Below, piece after piece: positions 8,937 to 16,992 of a stretch of 64,000 nt of DNA. Every line of letters begins with the position of its first letter. Within the stretch, counting starts at the first letter, position 1. Source of the stretch: Gemmatimonadota bacterium (GTDB lineage: Bacteria > Gemmatimonadota > Gemmatimonadetes > Longimicrobiales > Gaopeijiaceae); NCBI GenBank assembly GCA_022826005.1, contig JAJDVT010000043.1:1-64000 (forward strand), written 5' to 3'. The notes below the pieces were generated by a model. It was given only the letters and a program-made list of their open reading frames with translations. It made no database searches and was not told where the DNA came from. The translations under genes were made by a program, and so were the position numbers.

Positions 8937-11202
8937 GCTTCAGGCGCAGGCTGTTCAGCACCACGCTGACGCTCGAGAAGGCCATCGCCAGCGCCGCCAG
9001 AACCGGATGCAGCACGCTGCTGGCGGCGGCCACCGGAATGAGCGCCACGTTGTAGCCGAAGGCCCAGAAGAGATTCTGGCGGATGGTGCGCATGGTCGCG
9101 CGCGAAAGGTGGATGGCGTCGTTCACCCCCGCCAGGTCGCCACCCATGAGGGTGATGTCGGCGCTCTCGATGGCCACGTCGGTGCCGGTCCCGATGGCGA
9201 TGCCGACATCCGCGCGGGCCAGCGCGGGAGCGTCGTTGGTGCCGTCGCCCACCATGGCGACCTGCCCGCCCACTTCCTCCTTGAGAGCGCTCACCACCTC
9301 CGCCTTCTCGCGCGGCGGGACCCCGGCACGCACCTCGCGGATGCCGGCTTCGTCGGCGATGGCAGCCGCCGTGGCTGCGTTGTCGCCGGTGACCATTATC
9401 ACGCGCATGCGCGTGAGCAGCGTCTCGATCGCGTCGCGTGCGCCCGGCTTGATTTCGTCCGCAATGGCGATCAGGCCGATCGCGCGTCCGTCGACTCCGA
9501 CCCAGACCACCGTGCGCGCCTCCGCCTCCAGGCGCTCGGCCTGAGTGGCCAGGTGCTGCCCGCGACTGCCGTGGATGCCCGCGAACCGCCTCTTCCCCAC
9601 CACCACACGGTGATAGTTCACAGTGGCCGCCACCCCCAAGCCCGGAACGGCTTCAAAGTCGCGTGGACGCTCCAGTTCGATTCCGCGCGCCTGTGCCTCC
9701 CGCACCACTGCCCGTGCCAGCGGATGCTCGCTGCCCCACTCGGCGGAGCCCGCCATCCGAAGGATCCTGCGCGGGTTGTTGCCCACCACCGCACGCACGG
9801 CCGGCTCGCCCCTGGTAATGGTGCCGGTCTTGTCGAACACGACCACGCTCAACTGCCGCGCGAGCTCGAGCGCCTCGCTGTTCCTGAACAGGATGCCCTT
9901 CCCCGCCCCCACCCCCATCCCGACCATCACCGCCGTGGGCGTCGCCAGCCCCAGCGCGCACGGGCAGGCGATCACCAGCACCGCGACCATGCGGATCACC
10001 GCGGCCGGCAGACCGGCGCCCGCAGCCATCCACCACACCAGGAAGGTCCCCGCGGCGATCACGATCACGATCGGCACGAAGATCCCCGCCACGCGGTCGG
10101 CCAGCCGCTGCACTGGCGCCTTGCTGCCCTGGGCCTCGCGCACCAGGCGCACGATCCCCGCCAAGGCGGTATCGGCGCCCACCCGGGTCGCGCGCACCTG
10201 CAGCAGACCCTCGTGGTTGAGGGTCCCGCCGATTACCTCCGCCCCCGGCTCCTTGTCCAACGGGAGGCTCTCGCCGGTGAAGGCGCTCTCGTCCACCGAG
10301 GAACGCCCGTCGAGCACGACGCCGTCGACCGGAACCCGCTCGCCGGGCCGTACCAGCACGACCTGGCCCACCCGTACCTTGTCGAGCGGCACCTGCCGCT
10401 CGTCCCCACCCGCCAGAAGGGTGGCGGTGCGCGGGCGGAGCGCCATCATCCGGCGAATGGCGTCGCCGGTCTCGCCCCTGGCCCTGACCTCCAGCCACTT
10501 GCCCAGCTTGATGAGGGTGATTATGGCCGCGGCCGTCTCGAAGTAGACGTGCTCGCCCAGCGTGGTCACCCCGCGGGTGAGCGCGACCGTCACGGCCACG
10601 CTGTAGAAGAACGCCGCGGAAGACCCCAGCGCCACCAGCACGTCCATGTTGGCGCCGCGATTGCGAAGCGCCTTGAACGATCCCGTGTAGTAGCTCCACC
10701 CGACGTAGAACTGGACCGGAGTCGCGAGGACCAGGAAGGCCCAGTTCACCCAAGGGGCGTGCGCCCATGCGCCCACCAGCCCGAAGTCGCGGGCCATGCT
10801 GACCAGGAAGAGGGGAAGGGTGAACGCGAGCCCGGTGCGGAACTCGAGGCGGTGCCGGTCGATCTCCCGTGCGCGGGCGGCCGCTTCAGCGTCCTCCGTC
10901 CCGGCTCCGGAAGCCCCGTCCTCCTCCATCGCCTCCGCGACCACGCCGTAGCCGGCCTCCTCGATGACGCGCGTCACCTCGGCGGGGGTCACGGCGTCGG
11001 GCAGGTACTGGATGGTCGCGCGCCCGGAGGCGAAGTTCACGTCCGCACTCACCACTCCGGCGACCCCTGCGCGCAGGACGTTTTCTATGGTCGCCGCGCA
11101 AGCCATGCACGACATTCCCGTGACGGGAAGCTCAAGTCGTGCGGGCGCGGCGCCATCGCCGGCGGGGCCCGAGGGTGGTGCGGTTCGGCTGGCAACCGAC
11201 AA
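8908..11202 (-). CDS. copA: Cu(I)-exporting P1B-type ATPase
   Basis: This 764-residue heavy-metal P-type ATPase has one N-terminal metal-binding domain with GMSCMAC (Cys32, Cys35). Eight membrane helices are expected, with the transmembrane CPC in ACPCALGLATPTA. The phosphorylation site is DKTGTITRGEP, the nucleotide-binding SEHPLARAVV stands for the HP motif, and the hinge is MVGDGTNDAPALARADVG. The YN in GYNVALIP and MAFSS near the C-terminus are the helix 7/8 residues that mark Cu(I)/Ag(I) transporters (P1B-1). The start is a TTG preceded by GAGGTGA at five bases; no nearby ATG fits. It stands alone, with no copper regulator beside it. Confidence 0.95.
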   Translation of the reverse strand: MSVASRTAPPSGPAGDGAAPARLELPVTGMSCMACAATIENVLRAGVAGVVSADVNFASGRATIQYLPDAVTPAEVTRVIEEAGYGVVAEAMEEDGASGAGTEDAEAAARAREIDRHRLEFRTGLAFTLPLFLVSMARDFGLVGAWAHAPWVNWAFLVLATPVQFYVGWSYYTGSFKALRNRGANMDVLVALGSSAAFFYSVAVTVALTRGVTTLGEHVYFETAAAIITLIKLGKWLEVRARGETGDAIRRMMALRPRTATLLAGGDERQVPLDKVRVGQVVLVRPGERVPVDGVVLDGRSSVDESAFTGESLPLDKEPGAEVIGGTLNHEGLLQVRATRVGADTALAGIVRLVREAQGSKAPVQRLADRVAGIFVPIVIVIAAGTFLVWWMAAGAGLPAAVIRMVAVLVIACPCALGLATPTAVMVGMGVGAGKGILFRNSEALELARQLSVVVFDKTGTITRGEPAVRAVVGNNPRRILRMAGSAEWGSEHPLARAVVREAQARGIELERPRDFEAVPGLGVAATVNYHRVVVGKRRFAGIHGSRGQHLATQAERLEAEARTVVWVGVDGRAIGLIAIADEIKPGARDAIETLLTRMRVIMVTGDNAATAAAIADEAGIREVRAGVPPREKAEVVSALKEEVGGQVAMVGDGTNDAPALARADVGIAIGTGTDVAIESADITLMGGDLAGVNDAIHLSRATMRTIRQNLFWAFGYNVALIPVAAASSVLHPVLAALAMAFSSVSVVLNSLRLKLRADRPLAW

Positions 11203-11365
11203 GAGTCACCTCATGTCCGCGGTCTGTTCGCGGCTGCCGCAGTCTCTTTCACGATTCGATGCGCTGGCATGGCGCGCGAAGACCAAGAATGTTCACGTAA
11301 CCTTTCACCGGGATCCGTAACAAGCCAACCCCGATGCTCACACTTCCTACCCCGATCACGCCGAT

Positions 11366-12214
11366 ATGTCCTTCACCACGCTCGTAACCTCCGACGAACT
11401 GTCAGCACACCTCGACGATCCCGACTGGGTGATCCTCGATTGCCGCTTCTCCCTGGCCGATGCGGAACACGGCCGGCGCGAATACGCCGCGGCGCACGTG
11501 CCGGGCGCCGCCTACGCCCACCTGGAAGAAGATCTTTCGGGCCCCATCATTCCGGGCACGACCGGCCGCCACCCGCTTCCGGCCGTCGCCGACTTCGCGC
11601 GCAGGCTGGGCGCCTGGGGCGTCGACGAGCGGGTTCAGGTGGTGGTCTACGACGACATGGGGGGAGCCATGGCGGGACGGCTCTGGTGGATGCTCGGGTG
11701 GATCGGCCACGACGCCGTCGCCCTGCTCGACGGCGGCTGGCAGCGCTGGCGCGGCGAGGGGCGGCCGGTCACGGCGGAGGTGGCCGCGCGGCCGGCGCGG
11801 GTCTTCACGGCCGCTCCGCGACCCCAGCGTCTCGTCCGCGCGGCCGACGTGTTCGGCAGCCTCGGAGACGCGTCCACTCCCCTCGTCGACGCGCGCGCGG
11901 GAGAACGCTACCGCGGCGAGGTCGAACCGCTCGACCCGGTGGCGGGCCACATCCCGGGGGCGGTGTGTGCGGCGTTCGAGGAAAACCTCACCCCGGACGG
12001 GACCTTCAAATCCCGCGAGCAGCTCCGGCAACGCTTCCGGACCATCCTCGGCGACACGCCTCCGGAGAACTCCGTGTCCTACTGCGGCTCCGGCGTCACC
12101 GCCTGCCACAACCTGCTCGCCATGGAGCACGCGGGGCTGACCGGCGGGCGGCTCTACGCGGGCTCCTGGAGCCACTGGGTCACCGATCCGAACCGCCCGG
12201 TCGAGCGCGGCTGA
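11366..12214 (+). CDS. two-domain rhodanese-type sulfurtransferase
   Basis: This 282-residue protein has two rhodanese domains, the usual architecture and length for thiosulfate or 3-mercaptopyruvate sulfurtransferases. The N-terminal domain (about 5-135) carries VVVYDDMGGAMAGRLWWM, with no catalytic cysteine in the active loop, as is normal for this half. The C-terminal domain (about 155-280) has Cys240 in SYCGSGVTAC. The CGSGVTA loop is usual in sulfurtransferases and is the main functional evidence, but the sulfur donor cannot be decided from it. It diverges from copA with 163 bases between them, where I see no clear operator. Confidence 0.9.
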   Translation: MSFTTLVTSDELSAHLDDPDWVILDCRFSLADAEHGRREYAAAHVPGAAYAHLEEDLSGPIIPGTTGRHPLPAVADFARRLGAWGVDERVQVVVYDDMGGAMAGRLWWMLGWIGHDAVALLDGGWQRWRGEGRPVTAEVAARPARVFTAAPRPQRLVRAADVFGSLGDASTPLVDARAGERYRGEVEPLDPVAGHIPGAVCAAFEENLTPDGTFKSREQLRQRFRTILGDTPPENSVSYCGSGVTACHNLLAMEHAGLTGGRLYAGSWSHWVTDPNRPVERG

Positions 12215-12277
12215 GGGTCCCCGCCCGCTTCGGCGCGGCCCGGCAGCGACAACAGCGCCCGCCGGGACCAGGCAACT

Positions 12278-13414
12278 TCACCCGGGCCCTAGCACCCTCG
12301 CCACCCGTCTCGCGAGCCGGATCGGCATCGCGCGCAGCGCTCTCCCCAGCCCTCCGGAATCGCCATCGCCCTCGAATCGCCGCGAAGCCTCCAGGTCCGG
12401 CTCCAGCACCCGGCGCCGAAACGCTTCGATGACCTCCGGTGACCGGAACACGGCGACGATCTCGGCCAGAAACCCGTTGTAGCTCATCAGGTCGAAATTG
12501 GAGGATCCGGTGACGAGCATGCCGTCGTCGATCAGCATGCACTTCATGTGGATCATGCCATCGTCGAACAGCCACACCTCGAAACCGGCCCGCGCCGCCA
12601 TCGCCAGCAGATACTTCTGCAGGTAGGCCTTGTTGTTCGAGCGCGGGGTCACGATCCGGACCCGGACGCCACGCGCCGCGGCAGCCGCCAGATGGTCCGT
12701 GAAGGGCGGGCTCAGATAGGGGCTGATGACATCGATCGAGCGGCCGGCGCCATCGATGAGCCCGAGCAGGTCGTGATAGGCCGCTCGGTTGCCTTCACCC
12801 GGCAGCAGGTGAAGGTCCAGCCCCGGCGCTGCGAACGATGCGCGCGCATACTCCGAACGCCCCTCCCACGAGGACTCGAAGTCCCGCCTGAGGAAGCGCG
12901 CCACGCCTGCATCCTCGACCCGCACCATGAGATCGTGCCACTCGAAGTTGTGCTCCGAGAAGTTGATGCCTCCGATGTAGGATACGCGGTCGTCGAAGAG
13001 GATGAGCTTCTTGTGGTCGCGGTTGAGGAAGCGCTGGCCGAGGATCCCGAAGGGACGGCCGAAGCGGACGCCCACGCCTTCGGCGCGCAGCAGGCGCACC
13101 AGCCGCCCGGTGTTGCGCACCTCCGCCCGAAACGCGGGATCGAAGAGCGTACCGGGCAGGGCGATCCAGCGGTCGTTCTGGTTGGCCCGCGTATAGGAGT
13201 CGACGAGCAGCCGGCGGTCCGGGGCGCGCGCGTCGAGCAGGGCGTCCGAGAGCGCCGTCCCCACCCGGTCCCCCTCGAACGAGTAGGTCTGGATGAAGGC
13301 GTACTCGCGCGCCGCGGCGAGGTCTTGCTGCACCGCCGCCCAGACGGCCTCGGAGTCGACCAGGACTTCCGCTCGCGCGCCGACCCGCGGGCGGGCTCCG
13401 CCCCCGCGATCCAT
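12278..13414 (-). CDS. phospholipase D / cardiolipin synthase family protein
   Basis: This 378-residue protein carries two HKD motifs: H134-x-K136-x4-D141 in NRDHKKLILFDD and H289-x-K291-x4-D296 in MIHMKCMLIDDG. Each is followed by the usual Gly-rich/Asn strand (YIGGINFSEHN and VTGSSNFD). Both halves of the active site are therefore present and it should act as a phosphatidyltransferase or phosphodiesterase. Unlike cardiolipin synthase A it has no N-terminal membrane helices, which is closer to ClsB/YbhO-type enzymes. It starts 4 bases after the stop of the Nramp-like gene, so the two are probably co-transcribed. Confidence 0.88.
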   Translation of the reverse strand: MDRGGGARPRVGARAEVLVDSEAVWAAVQQDLAAAREYAFIQTYSFEGDRVGTALSDALLDARAPDRRLLVDSYTRANQNDRWIALPGTLFDPAFRAEVRNTGRLVRLLRAEGVGVRFGRPFGILGQRFLNRDHKKLILFDDRVSYIGGINFSEHNFEWHDLMVRVEDAGVARFLRRDFESSWEGRSEYARASFAAPGLDLHLLPGEGNRAAYHDLLGLIDGAGRSIDVISPYLSPPFTDHLAAAAARGVRVRIVTPRSNNKAYLQKYLLAMAARAGFEVWLFDDGMIHMKCMLIDDGMLVTGSSNFDLMSYNGFLAEIVAVFRSPEVIEAFRRRVLEPDLEASRRFEGDGDSGGLGRALRAMPIRLARRVARVLGPG

Positions 13415-13417
13415 CAG

Positions 13418-14890
13418 CTAAAACAGCCCCTGCAGCCAGAGCACCACAAAGGCACCGTAGAACACCGACGTCGCGACCAGCGCGACCCTTCGCCACATCG
13501 GCGGCCGGATCTCCTCCGGCAGGAAGCGCGTGTTGATGTAGAGAAGGTGGAGCGAGGAAATCACGAAAACGATGCCGGCCATGTTGGCGCCCAGCTGCAA
13601 CAGCACGATCGGCTGCGCCAGCCCCAGGCCGATGATCCCCCACGCGGCGATCCCCACGAGCACCGTGTAGTAGACGAAGCGCACATCGCCGCCGCGCCAG
13701 CGCCGCACGCGCCGGGAGCCGGTCCAGAGGATGTCGGTGATGGCGCGCGTCATTCCGTCCACGATGTCCAGTTGGGTCTTGAACAGGATCCAGACGCCCA
13801 TGAGCGCGATCACGCCTCCGAAGAGCGCGCCCGCCCGGGTGGCCATGGCATCGGCCAGCGCCGCCGCCACCGAGAGGCCGCGGATGTCGGTGCCGGCCTC
13901 GATGAAGGTCACGTAGAGCACGGCCGGCAGGATCATGCCCAGCAGCGCGCCACCGAAATAGACCCCCCACTGGTCGGCGCGCACGATGCGCCACCACCCC
14001 CGCCACCGCCCCATCGCCTCCTGGGTGGGGTCGAAGATGTAGCCGGTCGGGGCGAGGCGCACCTGCGTGCCTCCCACCGCGGCCGGGATGTAACCCACCA
14101 CGCTGCCCATCCCGTACCCCTTGTCGCGCGCCCAGTTGGAAAGGGTCAGGTTGGTCATCCCGCCCGCGCCCGAGTAGGCCGCGAAGGCGCCGATCAGGAA
14201 GAAGTCGGCCCCGCCCGGGATGAAGCGGAACGCCCCCTGCGCGGGGTCGTACCCCACCAGCCCCGCCGCCCCCGCGACCCAGGTCTCCGGGGCCACGAAC
14301 ATGAGTGCCAGCACCAGAAAGGTCCCGAGGATCGCCACCACCAGGATCCAGTTCAGGATCTCCAGCGTGCGTTCGATGCGCCGCCCGAAGAGCAGGATGG
14401 CGACGCACAGGACGAACGTCCCCACCCCGAACGCATGCACCAGCCCCGCGTTCTCCGGCCCGGCCAGGTCGCGGAACACCAGGAAGAACACCGCGCCCGC
14501 CGCCGTGCCCGCCCAGGCCGGCCACCCCAGTTGCAGGAAGTAGAGCAGGGCGTAGACCACCGCCCAGAACGGCGCCGCCGGACGCGTGCGCATGAAGCCG
14601 GTGAAGGCGGGCTCGCCGGTGGCGATCGTCCAGCGCATGAGCTCGGTGTTGAACACGGTCTGCAGGAAGGTGGCGACCAGCGTAACCCAGAGGAGCACCA
14701 GGCCGTAGCGCACGAACGCCGACGGACCCAGCAGAAACTCCCCTCCCCCGATGGACGCGCCCAGCACGATCACGCCGGGGCCCACGACCCCGATCCAGGC
14801 CAATCCCCGGGGCCGGGGCGGGACCGGCAGCTCGGCGCTCCGGAACGGGGCCAGGCCGGTCCGGGATTCGGGGCTCTGTGGTTCAGGCAC
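13418..14890 (-). CDS. Nramp-superfamily transporter without canonical metal motifs
   Basis: This is a 490-residue protein with about 11-12 hydrophobic segments. It opens with GPGVIVLGASIGGGEFLLGP, the position where canonical Nramp proteins carry DPGN in helix 1. The helix 6 region has no MPH motif. The Gly-rich first helix and overall layout resemble Nramp-related proteins that lack the manganese/iron ligands, so substrate specificity is open. The start is a GTG at 14890. The neighbouring PLD-family gene begins 4 bases after its stop. Confidence 0.72.
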   Translation of the reverse strand: MPEPQSPESRTGLAPFRSAELPVPPRPRGLAWIGVVGPGVIVLGASIGGGEFLLGPSAFVRYGLVLLWVTLVATFLQTVFNTELMRWTIATGEPAFTGFMRTRPAAPFWAVVYALLYFLQLGWPAWAGTAAGAVFFLVFRDLAGPENAGLVHAFGVGTFVLCVAILLFGRRIERTLEILNWILVVAILGTFLVLALMFVAPETWVAGAAGLVGYDPAQGAFRFIPGGADFFLIGAFAAYSGAGGMTNLTLSNWARDKGYGMGSVVGYIPAAVGGTQVRLAPTGYIFDPTQEAMGRWRGWWRIVRADQWGVYFGGALLGMILPAVLYVTFIEAGTDIRGLSVAAALADAMATRAGALFGGVIALMGVWILFKTQLDIVDGMTRAITDILWTGSRRVRRWRGGDVRFVYYTVLVGIAAWGIIGLGLAQPIVLLQLGANMAGIVFVISSLHLLYINTRFLPEEIRPPMWRRVALVATSVFYGAFVVLWLQGLF

Positions 14891-15192
14891 GGGTCACCGC
14901 CCTTCGTTTCGGTTTTGACCGCGAATCGGCAAGGGGACGCACGGCGTCCCAAATCTTGCACTCGGGGCCGTTCTCGTACATCATTGGGGGCAATCGGGGT
15001 CGGATGCGACCCCCAGCGCAACGGGCCTTCCGGCCCAGCTTCGAACGGGGTCGAACCCAGCTAAGCCGTTTTCGTGACGAACACTCGGCCCCTTCCCCGC
15101 CCCCGTCTCGCCTCCGGCTGCCCGCCGGCGGTCCGCGCTGACGCCAACTCCGCGAGTCGCATGCGCCCCTTCAGGTCCACCGGCAAGGACTG
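14891..15192 (+). other. 302-base divergent intergenic region with two perfect short dyads
   Basis: This stretch separates the leftward Nramp-like gene from the rightward oxidoreductase operon and has no convincing coding frame. GGGACGC at 14934-14940 pairs with GCGTCCC at 14944-14950 across a three-base loop. GGGGTCG at 14996-15002 pairs with CGACCCC at 15007-15013 across GATG. They could be operators or hairpins in the 5' leader of the operon. I see no good promoter pair; a TTGCAC at 14957 has only a poor -10 after it. Confidence 0.4.
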
Positions 15193-16992
15193 ATGCAACC
15201 GACGGACGTCGGCAATCCCGACTACTACCACAAGGTGGTGGACTGCCAGTGGGGCTGTCCGGCCCACACCAACGTCCCCGAGTACATCCGGCTGATCGCC
15301 AACGGCCGCTATACCGATTCCTTCTGGCTGAACCGGTCCTCGAACGTCTTCCCGGGGATCCTGGGCCGCACCTGCGACCGTCCCTGCGAGCCGGCGTGCC
15401 GCCGCACTCGCGTCGACGGGAAGCCGGTCGCCATCTGCCGCCTGAAGCGGGTTGCGGCCGACCTGCGCGATCCGACCGACGACCGCCTGCCCGAGATCCC
15501 CGTGGTCAAGAACGGCAAGCGCATTGCCCTGGTCGGGTGCGGGCCGGCGTCGCTCACCGTCTGCAACGATCTGATGCCGCTGGGCTACGAGTGCACGATT
15601 TTCGAGGCACTCCCCCGCTCCGGCGGGCTCATGCGCACCAACATCCCCGCCTTCCGGCTCCCCGTCGCGGTGCTCGAGGAAGAGATCGACATGATCCTCG
15701 ACATGGGCGTCGAGATCCACTACAACACGCGCATCGAGTCGATGGAGGAGCTTCTCGAGGAAGGCTACGACGCCATCTTCGTGGGCACCGGCGCCCCCAA
15801 GGGCAAGGAGTTGAATATCCCGGGCCGCCAGGAAGCCGCCGACAACATCCACATCGGCATCGAGTGGCTGGAGGCGGTGCACTTCGGGCATGTCGACGCC
15901 ATCGGCGAGCGCGTGCTGGTGATCGGGGTCGGCAACACGGCGATGGATTGCTGCCGCACCTCGAAGCGCCTCGGCGGCACGGACATCAAGGTGATGGCGC
16001 GCAAGTCGCGGCCCTACTTCAAGGCGTCGCCCTGGGAGCTCGAGGACGCCGAGGAGGAGCTGGTCGAGATCGTCGAGAACTATTCCCCGAAGCGCTTCGT
16101 GCTGGAAGACGGCAGGCTGGTCGGGATGGAATTCGAGCTGGTCAGCTGGCACAAGGACGAGGAATCGGGACGCCTCAAGGCGACGGTCCACGACACCGAG
16201 TTCCTTCCCTGTGACGACGTCATCCTCGCCATCGGCCAGGACAACGCCTTCCCCTGGATCGAGCGCGACATCGGCATCGAGTTCAACCACTGGGACATGC
16301 CGGAAGTCGACCGCACCACCTTCATGACCACCCGCGAGGGGATCTTCGTGGGCGGTGACGCGGCCTGGGGGCCGGAGAACATCATCTGGGCGGTGGAGCA
16401 CGGCCACCAGGCGGCCATCTCCATCCACAACTACTGCCAGGGGCTGTCGCTTACCGAAGACCGCCCGCCCCAGGACCACAACCTCATCTCCGCCAAGATG
16501 GGGATGCACGAGTGGGCCTACTCCAACGACTACAATCCCTCGCCGCGCCAGAAGATGAAGCACGTGGAGCTGGTGCGCCGTTTCGAGGAGCTCTCCATCG
16601 AGGTGGAGATGGGCTTCGACCCGGAGCAGACCGCGCACGAGGTGGAGCGCTGCCTCAACTGCGACATCCAGACCCATTTCGAAGCAAAGCTGTGCATCGA
16701 ATGCGACGCCTGCATCGACATCTGCCCGGTGCACTGCCTCACGATCACCGTGAACGGCGATGAAGAGGACCTCCGGACCCGTCTCATGGCGCCCGCGGAG
16801 AACCTCACCCAGGATCTGATGGTATCAGAAGGACTCCCCCAGACCGGGCGCGTGATGGTGAAGGACGAGGACCTCTGCGTGCATTGCGGCCTGTGCGCGG
16901 AGCGCTGTCCCACGGCAGCGTGGGACATGCGCAAGTTCGAACTGATGATTCCCTACGCGGGGCAGGAAGCGGCATGTCCGACGCACGTCTAG
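15193..16992 (+). CDS. GltD-like FAD/NAD(P) oxidoreductase with C-terminal 2[4Fe-4S] ferredoxin domain
   Basis: This 599-residue protein probably moves electrons between NAD(P)H and the oxidoreductase encoded next. The N-terminal Fe-S domain has CQWGC at residues 18-22 and C61, C65, C69 in GRTCDRPCEPAC. A Rossmann FAD site (ALVGCGPASLTVCND) lies near 113-127 and a second nucleotide site (VLVIGVGNTAMDCC) near 242-255, as in the small subunit of glutamate synthase. The last 100 residues carry two ferredoxin clusters, CIECDACIDICP and CVHCGLCAERCP. The start at 15193 has AAGGAC upstream. Its 3' end overlaps the next gene by 19 bases, so the three genes form one operon. Confidence 0.88.
   Translation: MQPTDVGNPDYYHKVVDCQWGCPAHTNVPEYIRLIANGRYTDSFWLNRSSNVFPGILGRTCDRPCEPACRRTRVDGKPVAICRLKRVAADLRDPTDDRLPEIPVVKNGKRIALVGCGPASLTVCNDLMPLGYECTIFEALPRSGGLMRTNIPAFRLPVAVLEEEIDMILDMGVEIHYNTRIESMEELLEEGYDAIFVGTGAPKGKELNIPGRQEAADNIHIGIEWLEAVHFGHVDAIGERVLVIGVGNTAMDCCRTSKRLGGTDIKVMARKSRPYFKASPWELEDAEEELVEIVENYSPKRFVLEDGRLVGMEFELVSWHKDEESGRLKATVHDTEFLPCDDVILAIGQDNAFPWIERDIGIEFNHWDMPEVDRTTFMTTREGIFVGGDAAWGPENIIWAVEHGHQAAISIHNYCQGLSLTEDRPPQDHNLISAKMGMHEWAYSNDYNPSPRQKMKHVELVRRFEELSIEVEMGFDPEQTAHEVERCLNCDIQTHFEAKLCIECDACIDICPVHCLTITVNGDEEDLRTRLMAPAENLTQDLMVSEGLPQTGRVMVKDEDLCVHCGLCAERCPTAAWDMRKFELMIPYAGQEAACPTHV

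Noticed and set aside
9007-12432. A 1141-codon open frame on the plus strand across copA.
   Set aside because: It runs antisense to a complete copA with every P-type ATPase motif. Its translation is rich in Arg, His and Pro, typical of an antisense frame in GC-rich DNA, with no domain.
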